From assembly GCA_039649115.1 (NCBI GenBank), contig JBBWZQ010000135.1, positions 1-51,646 on the forward strand: DNA of 51,646 nt. Reading direction: 5' to 3'. The translations under genes and the position numbers were made by a program. Shown here one piece after another: positions 9,695-17,889 of the stretch (the first letter of the stretch is position 1; each line of letters starts with the position of its first letter). This stretch comes from DATEJJ01 sp039649115. Lineage in GTDB: Bacteria; Actinomycetota; Actinomycetes; Mycobacteriales; Micromonosporaceae. The notes under the pieces are model-generated. The model made no database searches. It saw only the letters and a list, made by a program, of their open reading frames with translations, and was not told the DNA's origin.

Positions 9695-10774
9695 ATGACG
9701 CTGGTGTACAGCGGGGTCGAGGAGGAGCTGCGCGCCTCGGTGCGGAAGGTGCTCGGGGACCGGAGTCCGTGGCAGGAGGTGCTGGCGCGGGTGGCCAGCG
9801 ACAGCCCTTACGACACCGGGCTGTGGCACACGCTCGCCGCCGAGGTCGGCTGCGCCGGGCTGCCCGTGCCGCAGGCGCGTGGCGGGGCCGGTGCGTCCTG
9901 GCGCGAGGCCGCCGTCGTCGCGGAGGAACTGGGCCGCGCCGTGGCGCCGGTACCGCATCTGGGCTCGACCCTCGCCACCGCGGCGCTGCTCGCCCTCGAC
10001 GCCGGCGACCTGCTGGCGAAGGTGGCCGCAGGCGGCGTGGTCGCGATCCTCGCGGTGCCGCTGTCCGGCCGGCCCGCGGAAGTGGGCGCCGGGAGCGGCA
10101 CGTTGACCGGCGTGCTGACGTCCGTCGCCGACGCGCTGCCCGCGGACGTCTTGCTGGTACCGGCGGCCGGCGGCCTCTGGGAGGTGGCGGCCAGCCGTGC
10201 CCGGATCACCGCGGTGACCTCGCTCGACCTGACCCGCCCGCTGGCCGACCTCTCGTTCGAGTCCGCACCGGCCCGGCAGATCGCCGGCGGGACGGCCGCG
10301 GCGGCGGCACTGTCCGCCGCGCTGACCGCGGGCTGCGTGCTGCTGGCCAGCGAGCAGCTCGGCGTGGCGGAATGGTGTCTGGACACCACGGTGGAGTATG
10401 TCAAGAACCGGCGCCAGTTCGGCCGGCCGGTCGGCTCGTTCCAGGCGGTGAAGCACCGGCTGGCACAGCTGTGGGTGGCCGTCACCCAGGCCCGCGCGGT
10501 CGCCCGGTACGCCGCCGACTGCCTCGCCGAGGGCAGCCCGGACACCGCGGTGGCCGCCAGCCTCGCCCAGGCGCACTGCTCCCCGGTCGCGGTGCGGGCG
10601 GCCGAGGAATGCGTGCAGTTGCACGGCGGCATCGGCTTCACCTGGGAGCATCCGGCACACCTCTACCTCAAGCGGGCGAAGAGCGACGCCATCGCGCTCG
10701 GTACCCCGGCCCGTCACCGCGAGGTGCTCGCTGACCTGCTGAATCTCGCCGCGTGTGGCGGCGACCATACGTAG
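9695..10774 (+). CDS. Acyl-CoA dehydrogenase, probable non-catalytic partner subunit
   Basis: This 359-residue acyl-CoA dehydrogenase fold has a short middle domain and the C-terminal RRQFGRPVGSFQAVKH and VQLHGGIGFTWEH motifs. After these the chain reads KRAKSDAIALGTPARHR, where catalytic members have the EGT/EGGT glutamate. The catalytic base therefore appears to be missing. That pattern is known for the second subunit of heteromeric acyl-CoA dehydrogenases that work on bulky substrates, so I infer a complex with the preceding gene. ATG 9695 follows GGAGGGG at good spacing. The gap to the upstream gene is 52 bp. This is the last gene of the operon. Confidence 0.9.
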   Translation: MTLVYSGVEEELRASVRKVLGDRSPWQEVLARVASDSPYDTGLWHTLAAEVGCAGLPVPQARGGAGASWREAAVVAEELGRAVAPVPHLGSTLATAALLALDAGDLLAKVAAGGVVAILAVPLSGRPAEVGAGSGTLTGVLTSVADALPADVLLVPAAGGLWEVAASRARITAVTSLDLTRPLADLSFESAPARQIAGGTAAAAALSAALTAGCVLLASEQLGVAEWCLDTTVEYVKNRRQFGRPVGSFQAVKHRLAQLWVAVTQARAVARYAADCLAEGSPDTAVAASLAQAHCSPVAVRAAEECVQLHGGIGFTWEHPAHLYLKRAKSDAIALGTPARHREVLADLLNLAACGGDHT

Positions 10775-10858
10775 CGAAGTTGTTCGATCGTGAGCTGGAC
10801 CCGGATGCGGTCCTGCCAATAGGCTCCGGCTCAAAGTTGTTGGGAGCACGGTCGATCC

Positions 10859-12205
10859 ATGACGGACAGGTTGATTCGCGTCGCTGTCCAATCCAGACGG
10901 CGTCTGGTACGGGAGGCGCTCGGCGCGTACCTCGACGGGCTGCCCGAGTTCGACGTCGTCGGCCAGACCGCGGACGTGCTGGCGCTGCCCGACCTGTGCG
11001 CGCTGCGCCGCCCCGATGTGGCCGTCGCCGACGTGGGCCGGTTGACCGTGGACACCGTGGAGGCGCTGCGCACGCTGCGGGTGGCCGCGCCGAGCACCGA
11101 AATAGTGCTCTGTTACGTCGATATCGCACCGCCCGCGCTGGATGCCGCGGCACGGGCCGGGATCACCGCGCTGGTACCCGCGTCGCGCGGGCTGGACGTG
11201 CTGCTGCGCGTGCTGCGCCGGGTGGCCACCCCGGTGCGCCGGCGCCGGCCCGACGGCTCCGCGCTCACCCAGCGCGAGCTGGAGATCGCCACCCTGCTCG
11301 GCGCCGGGCACAACGTGCCGGAGATGGCCGGCCGGATGGGGATCAGCCCGCGCACCGTGGAAAACCACAAGCGCCGCCTGTACGCGAAACTCGGCGTCGG
11401 CAACTCCAGCCAGGCGGTTTCCCGGGCGAGCGCGCTGGGCCTGCTGGAGGGCGCCGCGAGCCCGGACGGTCCGCTGCCGCGCCGCGCGGAACAGGGCCGC
11501 CCGCCGCTCGTCGTGGCGCACGGGACGCGCGGGCCCTGCCTGGACCAGGTGGCCCTCGGGCTGGTCGACGCGGGCCTGCCGTTCGTGCTGTCCAGTACCC
11601 TCGACGGGCTCGACCAGGCGCATTGGGCGCGCTGGCACCGTGGCCCGCTCACCGTCGTGCTGGTCGACCCCGGACCGGAGGACTGGACGCTGCCGGCGAT
11701 GCTGGCGGCGCCGGCCGTCGTCGTGCACTCGACCGGCCCGGACCTCGCCGCGGTCGCCGACGCGCTGCTGCACGGCGCGCAGGCCCTGGTCCGGGGCGCC
11801 GAGGCGCGGGACGACCTGGCCGCGCTGCTGACCCTGGTCGGCTCGGGCTACTTCGCGATGGACGCCGCGCACATCGAGGACCTCACCGACTGGCTGTCCA
11901 CCGCCGTGGCCGACCGCACGACCGAGGTACCCGCGCTCACCACCCGCGAACGCGACATCCTCGTCTCCATCGCGGACGGTCACACCGTGCTGCAGACCGC
12001 GCGCAGCCTGGGCATCGCGAAGAAAACCGTGGAGAGCACGCAGGCGCGGCTGTTCCGCAAGCTGGGCGCGCGCAACCGCGCCGAGGCACTCGCGATGGGC
12101 CACCGGCTGGGGCTGGTCGACATTGCTTCCGCGGAGAGCCTGCGGTTCCGGGCGGCGGACCAAACCGGACGTACGCATGCCATCGCGGCGAGTGTAGGCA
12201 ACTGA
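10859..12205 (+). CDS. Tandem receiver-like/LuxR HTH regulator (two modules in one chain)
   Basis: This 448-residue protein has two copies of a NarL-like layout. Module one is a receiver-like domain (1-120) plus a LuxR HTH (about 134-195, ALTQRELEIATLL to LGVGNSSQAV). Module two is a receiver-like domain (about 207-340) plus an HTH (about 352-418, ALTTRERDILVSI to LGARNRAEAL). The first receiver keeps an aspartate at the usual phosphorylation site (D58, AVADVG), but QS replaces the acidic pair near residue 10. The second keeps VVLVDPGPED. Both are probably atypical, non-phosphorylated receivers. No sensor kinase is adjacent. The target is unknown; the preceding operon and the following Tat-exported protein are candidates. 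Confidence 0.9.
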   Translation: MTDRLIRVAVQSRRRLVREALGAYLDGLPEFDVVGQTADVLALPDLCALRRPDVAVADVGRLTVDTVEALRTLRVAAPSTEIVLCYVDIAPPALDAAARAGITALVPASRGLDVLLRVLRRVATPVRRRRPDGSALTQRELEIATLLGAGHNVPEMAGRMGISPRTVENHKRRLYAKLGVGNSSQAVSRASALGLLEGAASPDGPLPRRAEQGRPPLVVAHGTRGPCLDQVALGLVDAGLPFVLSSTLDGLDQAHWARWHRGPLTVVLVDPGPEDWTLPAMLAAPAVVVHSTGPDLAAVADALLHGAQALVRGAEARDDLAALLTLVGSGYFAMDAAHIEDLTDWLSTAVADRTTEVPALTTRERDILVSIADGHTVLQTARSLGIAKKTVESTQARLFRKLGARNRAEALAMGHRLGLVDIASAESLRFRAADQTGRTHAIAASVGN

Positions 12206-12206
12206 A

Positions 12207-12216
12207 CCCTTAAGGG
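12207..12216. promoter_or_regulatory. Short palindrome CCCTTAAGGG in the 105-bp gap
   Basis: A 10-bp perfect palindrome lies two bases after the stop of the tandem LuxR regulator and about 95 bp before the Tat-exported protein. It is AT-rich at its centre, unlike its surroundings. It may be an operator, but it is too short to be compelling. Confidence 0.2.
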
Positions 12217-12310
12217 CCTTCTGCTCTCGCGCCGGAGCCGAGACTTCCCTTGACTGACACCCGTCACTATGTGTTGTCGCCGCTTGCCCACATTCCCGGA
12301 GGAGGAAGCA

Positions 12311-13750
12311 GTGACGGTCACCCGGATCTCCCGGCGCGCGCTCGTCTTAGGCAGTACCGCCGGCGCGTTGGCTACCGCGTTCGGCGCACTGGAATTGCTG
12401 CAACGACTGTCTGTCGTACCGCAGCGGCAGGCCCTGGCCGCCGAGGCGCCCGCGGACGTGCAGTTCGACCTCGGCGCGTTCACCCCGCCCGCGACGACGG
12501 TGGACAACGTCGCCGTACGGTTCCCGCCGGTACACACCGTGTTCGCAACGGCACGGCTCACCGGTACCCCGACGCGCCACGACCAGCAGGCGCTCGGCGA
12601 GGCACTGGCCGCGATCGAGGGCACCTACCCGTGGTCGCCCGCGGGCGTGTTCACCGAGACCGCGTACGGCCTGCCGTACTTCCGCCGGCTCGACTCGCGC
12701 GTGGTCGCCCGCACCATCCCGAGGCTGCGCGGGCAGCAGCGCCGGTCGGTGCTCGAGGAGGCCGTGGTCGGGCCGACCGACGTGCACCCCAGCAACCCCG
12801 GCATCAGCAAGCTCACGTTCAATGTGCCGGTGCGCATCGAGCACAACGACCTGCTCTTCACCCTGCGCAGCGACAACGCGGACGTGCTCGCCGACGTGCT
12901 GGCCTGGCTGGGCGGCAGCAACCGGCTCAAGGGCGCGGCGCTGGCGTCGCCACGGGTGCCGATCCAGTTCACCTCCAGCCGCACCATGTCCCTCCAGGTC
13001 GGGCTGCCCCGCAAGATGGCCGAGGCGAACGGGATGCCGTTCAGCGGCCGGATCCCGCCGAAGTCTCCAATGTGGATGGGCTTCGTCAGCCAGCACGTCG
13101 AGTCCAACCCGCCCGGCCCGACGGTGACGTTCACCGGCGCGCAGGGGCACCAGTTCACCAGCGCCCGCAGCGGCGACTACTTCGACACCGGCTCGATCCA
13201 GCACCTGTCGCACGACATCATCGACCTCGCCCAGTGGTACGCCGACGACGAGCCGTACACCGAGCGGGTGCAGTACATGTTCCGCTCGACGCCGATACCG
13301 TCCGAGGGCAACGCGGACCAGTTCACCGACGGTGGCGGCCCGATCATCTTCCCGGACAACTTCCAGGGGTACAACGACGCGGCCAATGGCGCGCAGGGCA
13401 TCGGTACCCCGGAAAATGAGCACCGCCTCGGGCACATCGCCTGCCTGCACCGCTCCTCGCGCGCGCCGGACGGCAAGCCCCGGCACCTGCGCGCGGACGG
13501 CCCCGGCTTCGACAGCATGGACGTACCCGGCGGCACCAAGCAGCCCAAGCTGCAGTTCTCCGTGTACGTGCCCAGCGCGGCCCTGTTCGCGCAGATCCGC
13601 AAGGACGCCGCTTCCCTGGATCTGCAGGCGAAGTTCACGGTCAATCCGGAGGACAACGGCTTGGAGCGGTTCCTCACCGCGACCCGGCGGCAGAACTTCC
13701 TCGTCCCCCCGCGCCGGCACCGGGCATTCCCCCTGGTCGAGTTGCGCTGA
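12311..13750 (+). CDS. Tat-exported protein of unknown function, possibly Dyp-peroxidase-like
   Basis: This 479-residue protein starts at GTG 12311, behind a strong GGAGGAGG site. The N-terminus (TRISRRALVLG followed by a hydrophobic stretch to about residue 30) is a twin-arginine signal, with probable cleavage after RQALA. Export by Tat implies that it folds in the cytoplasm, often because of a cofactor. The mature part has GFVSQHVESNPPGP, YMFRSTPIP, GHIACLHRSSR and a C-terminal RRHRAFPLVELR. The arrangement recalls actinobacterial proteins related to Dyp-type heme peroxidases, but I cannot identify the heme histidine with confidence. A strong hairpin follows at 13815-13851. Confidence 0.87.
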   Translation: MTVTRISRRALVLGSTAGALATAFGALELLQRLSVVPQRQALAAEAPADVQFDLGAFTPPATTVDNVAVRFPPVHTVFATARLTGTPTRHDQQALGEALAAIEGTYPWSPAGVFTETAYGLPYFRRLDSRVVARTIPRLRGQQRRSVLEEAVVGPTDVHPSNPGISKLTFNVPVRIEHNDLLFTLRSDNADVLADVLAWLGGSNRLKGAALASPRVPIQFTSSRTMSLQVGLPRKMAEANGMPFSGRIPPKSPMWMGFVSQHVESNPPGPTVTFTGAQGHQFTSARSGDYFDTGSIQHLSHDIIDLAQWYADDEPYTERVQYMFRSTPIPSEGNADQFTDGGGPIIFPDNFQGYNDAANGAQGIGTPENEHRLGHIACLHRSSRAPDGKPRHLRADGPGFDSMDVPGGTKQPKLQFSVYVPSAALFAQIRKDAASLDLQAKFTVNPEDNGLERFLTATRRQNFLVPPRRHRAFPLVELR

Positions 13751-13814
13751 TGGCCTTCCCCCCACCATCGGCGCCTTCCCGAGGCGGGTGCCGGTCCTAG
13801 TGCCGGCGCGGTGC

Positions 13815-13851
13815 GGGCCGGTGTCCCGCTCGTCACAGCGGGCACCGGCCC
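13815..13851 (+). terminator. Strong hairpin between the Tat-exported protein and the MBL hydrolase
   Basis: The arms GGGCCGGTG-T-CCCGCT and AGCGGGCACCGGCCC pair over 15 bp with a single-base bulge and a CGTCAC loop. It lies 64 bp past the stop at 13750. There is no T-tract, which is usual for actinobacterial terminators. It may end the upstream transcript. Confidence 0.5.
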
Positions 13852-13860
13852 ACCGGGTCT

Positions 13861-13866
13861 TACGAT
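13861..13866 (+). promoter_or_regulatory. Possible -10 box of a leaderless MBL-hydrolase transcript
   Basis: TACGAT ends six bases before ATG 13873, the spacing expected if transcription starts at or next to the ATG. The GGAGG between them abuts the ATG and is too close to act as a normal ribosome binding site. No clear -35 box is visible. Confidence 0.35.
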
Positions 13867-13872
13867 CGGAGG

Positions 13873-14919
13873 ATGTTCAAGGTCACCGGAGTCCTCCAGA
13901 AACAGGCGTGGCGCGACCGCGTGCTGCCGCCCGTGGAGCGGGTACGCCCCGGCCTGTGGTCGATCCCGGTGCCCATCCCCAACAGCCCGCTGCGCTACGT
14001 GCTGGTGTACGCGTTCGAGCTGCCCGACGGGCTGGCCATCGTGGACGCCGGCTGGGACACCCCGCAGGCGTGGGACGCCCTGGTGTCCGGGCTGGCGACC
14101 GCCGGGGCCAAGGTGGACGACGTGCGCGCGGTGCTGGTCACGCACATCCACCCGGATCACTACGGGCTGGCCGGCCGGGTGCGGGCCGCGTCCGGCGGGT
14201 GGATCGGCCTGCACGCGCGGGAGGCGGAGACGCTGCCCGCCCGGTACGGGCAGGTGGACCGCATGATCGAGGTGTCGTACCGGTGGCTGCGCCGGTGCGG
14301 CGTACCCGACGGCGAGGCGCGCGTGATGGCGGGCTCGTCCAAGGAGCTGCTGCCCTTCGTGCACATGGCCGAGCCGGACCGGCTGCTGGACCACGACGAC
14401 CGGATCGGGCTGCCCGGCTGGGACCTGCGTGCCGTGTGGACGCCCGGCCACACGCCCGGGCACCTGTGCTTCTACGACCAGACCCGGCAGTTGCTGCTGT
14501 CCGGCGACCACGTGCTGCCCCGGATCAGCCCGAACATCTCGGTGCACCCGCAGCAGCCGGTGAACCCGCTGGGCGACTTCCTGCGCACCTTCGACGACCT
14601 GTCCGCGCTGCCCGTGGCCGAGGTGCTGCCGGCGCACGAGTACCGGTTCGCCGGGCTGGCCGACCGGCTGGACCAGCTGCGCAGGCACCACGAGGAGCGG
14701 CTGGCCGAGCTGGTGCGGCTGGTCCGGGACGGTCCGGGCCAGACCACGTGGGACCTGGCGCAGCGGCTGACCTGGTCCCGGCCGTGGGAGCAGATCGAGG
14801 GGTACATGCGCCGGGCCGCGATCGGCGAGACCCTGGCCCACCTCACCCTGCTGGCGTCGCGCGGCCTGGTCCACGCAACGGAGGGGGAGGTGCAGGGCTG
14901 GCACACCGGTCAGGCGTAG
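13873..14919 (+). CDS. MBL-fold metallo-hydrolase
   Basis: This 348-residue metallo-beta-lactamase-fold hydrolase carries the metal signature H91-I-H93-P-D95-H96. The further ligands are the His of TPGHTPGH, the Asp of LSGDH and the His of PAHE. A C-terminal helical extension of about 90 residues (from RHHEERLAEL) looks like the winged-helix tail of lactonase or glyoxalase-II-like members. It is cytoplasmic, with no signal peptide. The likely reaction is hydrolysis of a thioester, lactone or ester; the substrate is unknown. Its stop overlaps the stop region of the convergent oxidoreductase by 10 bp. Its -10 box and ATG suggest a leaderless mRNA. Confidence 0.92.
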   Translation: MFKVTGVLQKQAWRDRVLPPVERVRPGLWSIPVPIPNSPLRYVLVYAFELPDGLAIVDAGWDTPQAWDALVSGLATAGAKVDDVRAVLVTHIHPDHYGLAGRVRAASGGWIGLHAREAETLPARYGQVDRMIEVSYRWLRRCGVPDGEARVMAGSSKELLPFVHMAEPDRLLDHDDRIGLPGWDLRAVWTPGHTPGHLCFYDQTRQLLLSGDHVLPRISPNISVHPQQPVNPLGDFLRTFDDLSALPVAEVLPAHEYRFAGLADRLDQLRRHHEERLAELVRLVRDGPGQTTWDLAQRLTWSRPWEQIEGYMRRAAIGETLAHLTLLASRGLVHATEGEVQGWHTGQA

Positions 14920-15875
14920 GCGGCGGCGACCGCGAGGATGTCGGCGAACACGTCGCGGGACGGGTCCAGCGGCACGAAGCTCAGCGCCGGTACCGCCACG
15001 CCGGCGGCCACGTAGCGCTTGACGTGCGCCGCGCACTCGGCGGGCGTACCGATGACCAGCAGGTCGTCCACGACCGCGTCGGGTACCGCCGCCACCGCCG
15101 CCCGGCGGTCGCCCGCCTGCCAGGCCTGCCACATCGGCGTCAGCGCCGGGCCGCGCCCCAGCCACCGGTGGAACTCGGCATACCCCGGCACCGTCAGGTA
15201 CCCGGTGACCATGCGCTTGGCGGTGGCCCGCACCGCGGGCGCGTCGCCGGTCGGGCACACGAAGACGCGCGCCACGATCTGCTTGCCCGGCCCGCCCTCG
15301 TGGACGTGGGGCACCACGGTCGCGACGTCCTCGGCGGACAGCCAGTTGAGGATCGCGCCGTCGCCGACCGCGCCGGCCAGCCGCAGCATCGCCGGGCGCA
15401 GCGCGGCGACCAGGATCGGCGGCGGGGTGGCGGGCGGGCGCTCCAGCCGGAACCCGCGCACGCCGAGGGCCTCGCTGCTGACCTTCTCGCCGGACAGCGC
15501 GGCGCGCAGGAACTCCACCGTGTCCCGCACCCGGTGCACCGGGCGCTCGTAGGGGATGCCGTTCCACTGGGTCACGATGACCGGCGAGGCGGCCCCGACG
15601 CCGAGGCTGCACCGGCCGGGTGCGGCGTCGGCCAGCCCGGCCGCGGACATCGCGAGCAGCGCGGGACCCCGGGTGAAGACCGAGGCGATGGCGGTGCCGA
15701 CATGCGCTCCGGGCAGCAGCGCCGCGGCGTGCACGGCGGGCGTGAACGCGTCGAACGCGGCCGTCTCGCTGGTCCAGAACTGCGCGTAGCCGGCGTCGCG
15801 CAATTGGGTGAGGATGGGCGCGTGCTCGGCCAGCGGCGCGTCGAGCGGGATGGTGATGCCCAGGCCGGCGGCCAC
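14910..15875 (-). CDS. Luciferase-like (LLM class) F420-dependent-type oxidoreductase
   Basis: This 321-residue TIM-barrel protein of the bacterial luciferase superfamily has the usual landmarks: GLGITIPLD at the N-terminus, GRCSLGVGAASP after the fourth strand, and PPILVAALRPAMLRLAGAVGDGAI in the second half. Actinobacterial members most often use F420, sometimes FMN. The gene starts at GTG 15875, five bases after the stop of the TetR gene, so the two form an operon. KstR2-type regulators control late steroid-ring catabolism in related bacteria, so a role in alicyclic or steroid-acid oxidation is possible. That is inference from the neighbour only. Confidence 0.92.
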   Translation of the reverse strand: MAAGLGITIPLDAPLAEHAPILTQLRDAGYAQFWTSETAAFDAFTPAVHAAALLPGAHVGTAIASVFTRGPALLAMSAAGLADAAPGRCSLGVGAASPVIVTQWNGIPYERPVHRVRDTVEFLRAALSGEKVSSEALGVRGFRLERPPATPPPILVAALRPAMLRLAGAVGDGAILNWLSAEDVATVVPHVHEGGPGKQIVARVFVCPTGDAPAVRATAKRMVTGYLTVPGYAEFHRWLGRGPALTPMWQAWQAGDRRAAVAAVPDAVVDDLLVIGTPAECAAHVKRYVAAGVAVPALSFVPLDPSRDVFADILAVAAAYA

Positions 15876-15880
15876 GGGCG

Positions 15881-16471
15881 TCAGCTCCGGTGGACGACGA
15901 GGCCGTCCAGGAAGATCGAGGAGCAGTCCTCCGCCAGGCGGGTGAACGGGTAGTCACGGGTGGGCCGGAACCAGCGGACCGACAGCCACAGCGCGTCGCG
16001 GAACAGCCGGTAGAGCATCTTCGGATCCAGGTCGGACCGGAATACGCCTTGGTCGATGCCTGCGTTGATCACATCCACCCACACATTCTGCACCTCGCGG
16101 GCGCTACTTTTCAGGTAGCCGAACCGATCGGACAGGCGTAGGTAGTTCGCATCGTTCTGGTAGATCTCGGTCGCGAACGGGTGCGCCTCGACGACCTGCA
16201 GCGAGGTGAGCACCAGGTGCCGCAGCCGGGCGCGCGGTTCGGCGTCCCGCGCGCCGGCCTGCTGGTACCGCGCGTGCAGGTCCTCCAGGTAGGAGGAGAG
16301 GATCTCGTCCACGATCGCTTCCTTGGACTCGAAGTGGTGGTAGAGGCTCCCGGAGAGGATGCCCACTTCGTCGGCGATCTGGCGTACCGTCGTCGCGGCC
16401 ACGCCCTTCTTCGCGAACAGCTCCGCGGCGCTGGCGAGGATGCGTTCCCGTCGATCCTGAGGCTCGCGCAC
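15881..16471 (-). CDS. TetR-family regulator, KstR2-like
   Basis: This 196-residue TetR repressor has its DNA-binding domain at residues 5-52, with the helix-turn-helix reading TTVRQIADEVGILSGSLYHH. Both this segment and the C-terminal part (VWVDVINAGIDQGVF to LSVRWFRP) strongly resemble KstR2 of mycobacteria as I remember it. KstR2 represses genes for the last steps of cholesterol ring degradation and responds to a CoA thioester. The start is GTG 16471 with AGAGGG upstream. Two candidate operators lie upstream, at 16488-16500 and 16604-16617. The family match is recalled, not computed. Confidence 0.93.
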   Translation of the reverse strand: MREPQDRRERILASAAELFAKKGVAATTVRQIADEVGILSGSLYHHFESKEAIVDEILSSYLEDLHARYQQAGARDAEPRARLRHLVLTSLQVVEAHPFATEIYQNDANYLRLSDRFGYLKSSAREVQNVWVDVINAGIDQGVFRSDLDPKMLYRLFRDALWLSVRWFRPTRDYPFTRLAEDCSSIFLDGLVVHRS

Positions 16472-16487
16472 GGTCCCTCTTTCGCAG

Positions 16488-16500
16488 GTCGATGATCGAC
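16488..16500. promoter_or_regulatory. Candidate autoregulatory operator of the TetR gene
   Basis: GTCGATGATCGAC is a perfect inverted repeat (6-bp arms, 1-bp centre) beginning 17 bp upstream of the tetR GTG. A third copy of the half-site (ATCGAC) follows at about 16505-16510. The position suits autorepression. It does not match the KstR2 consensus. Confidence 0.45.
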
Positions 16501-16601
16501 TGACATCGACGGGCGTTGCCCGTGCCCCCCCAAGGCACCCCGGAGTGTACTGCGCATGCACCCCTGGTGTTGTCCTCAGAGCCTTGCGTAGTAACCGCAG
16601 G

Positions 16602-17837
16602 TCAACGAGCGCTTGCTTGGTCGATTGGGTGGGGGATGTCGGGCTCCGGCCGCAGCCCGCGCGACAGGATCGCGGCGGCGCCCAGGCACAGCAGCGCCGA
16701 CACGCCGACGGTGGCGCGCAGGCCGAGCCAGCTCGCCAGCAGGCCACCCACCGGCGCTCCCAGCGGCGCGGTACCCCGGGCGAGGAGGCTCATCGCGCTA
16801 CTGACCCGGCCCAGCAGCGCGGCCGGCACGGCGGTCTGGCGCAGCGTCACCTCGGCGACGCTCCACATCATGCTCACCACGCCCATCAGCACGAGGAAGC
16901 CGGCGGCCATCCACCAGGCGGTACTGACCGCGAGTCCGGCCCAGGCGACCGCCCCGCCGGCCGCGGCCAGCTGCGCGGTGCGGCGCAGCCCCAGCCGGCG
17001 CATCGGCCGCCGGCCGGCCACGCCGCCGGCGATGGTGCCCAGCGCGTACACGGTGAGCAGCAGGCCGTAGGCGGAGGTGGGCAGGTGCAGCGCGTCCCGC
17101 GCGAAGAGCACCAGGATGCCGACCGTGGCGTAGGTGGCGACGGCCAGCAGGGTCGTGGCCAGTGCCAGCACCCGCACCACCGGATCGGCGGCCGTCCACC
17201 GGACCCCGGCCAGCGCCGCACCCGCGAAACCCCGCGGCGGCGGCCCCGGCGGGCGGCCGGTGCCGCGCAGGCTGAGCACGCACAGGGCGGCCACCGCGAA
17301 GGTGGCCGCGTCCACGGCCAGCGGCGCCCAGGCCAGCCACGCGAACAGCAGCGCGCCCAGGGCCGGCCCGGCGAAGCCGGCGCCCGCGGTGCGCCCGGTG
17401 GCGAGCGTGGCGTTGGCGGACGCGAGGGCGGGTGCGGGTACCAGTTCGGGTACGAATGCCTGGAAGGCGCTGCCACCGGCCGTGTCCGCGGTGCCGAGCG
17501 CGAACACCCCGGCGAGGAGCACCGGGATCGTGGCCGCCCGTCCCGCCACGAGCGCCGCCAGCAGCGCCACCACGCCACATTGCAGCAGGTTGGCCGACCA
17601 GAGCAGGGTCCGCCGCGACGCCCGGTCGGCCAGCACCCCGCCGGCCAGCCCGAACAGCAGCCACGGCAGTCCGGCCGCCGCCTCAAGCAGGGAGATCGCG
17701 ACCGGGGACGAGGTCAGCGTCGCGGCGAGCGGCGGTACCGCGGCGAGCCAGACACCGTCGCCGAGCGCCGAGGCGGTGACCCCGACGGTCAGCCGCGCGA
17801 ACGGACTCGGGTTCAGCACGCCGCCGACGCTAGCCAC
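16602..17837 (-). CDS. MFS transporter (drug/siderophore exporter type)
   Basis: This 411-residue major facilitator has about 12 hydrophobic segments and the MFS loop-2/3 motif GGVLADRASRRTLLW near residue 70. The overall look (AGAGFAGPALGALL, RVSSAMSLLARGTAPLGAPVGG) is that of EntS/tetracycline-type exporters. I chose GTG 17837 with GGGGG upstream; GTG 17819 is an alternative, and the frame above it is not protein-like. It lies 52 bp downstream of the AfsR-like regulator on the same strand, so it may be co-transcribed with or controlled by that gene. The exported compound is unknown. Confidence 0.9.
   Translation of the reverse strand: MASVGGVLNPSPFARLTVGVTASALGDGVWLAAVPPLAATLTSSPVAISLLEAAAGLPWLLFGLAGGVLADRASRRTLLWSANLLQCGVVALLAALVAGRAATIPVLLAGVFALGTADTAGGSAFQAFVPELVPAPALASANATLATGRTAGAGFAGPALGALLFAWLAWAPLAVDAATFAVAALCVLSLRGTGRPPGPPPRGFAGAALAGVRWTAADPVVRVLALATTLLAVATYATVGILVLFARDALHLPTSAYGLLLTVYALGTIAGGVAGRRPMRRLGLRRTAQLAAAGGAVAWAGLAVSTAWWMAAGFLVLMGVVSMMWSVAEVTLRQTAVPAALLGRVSSAMSLLARGTAPLGAPVGGLLASWLGLRATVGVSALLCLGAAAILSRGLRPEPDIPHPIDQASAR
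16604..16617 (-). promoter_or_regulatory. KstR2-type operator candidate
   Basis: Read on the minus strand, AGCAAGCGCTCGTT fits the KstR2 motif AnCAAGnnCTTGnT (as recalled) with a single mismatch. It overlaps the stop codon of the MFS gene and is followed directly by TTGACC-like bases. It lies about 133 bp upstream of the tetR start. Confidence 0.45.
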
Positions 17838-17889
17838 GGGTACCCCCGGGCCGGCGCCCGTTCTGCCAGGCGGCGAATCGGCCGTCGGC

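Noticed and set aside
14910..14919. 10-bp overlap of convergent stop regions as an antisense control element
   Set aside because: Short tail-to-tail overlaps are common in compact actinobacterial genomes; nothing else supports regulation here.
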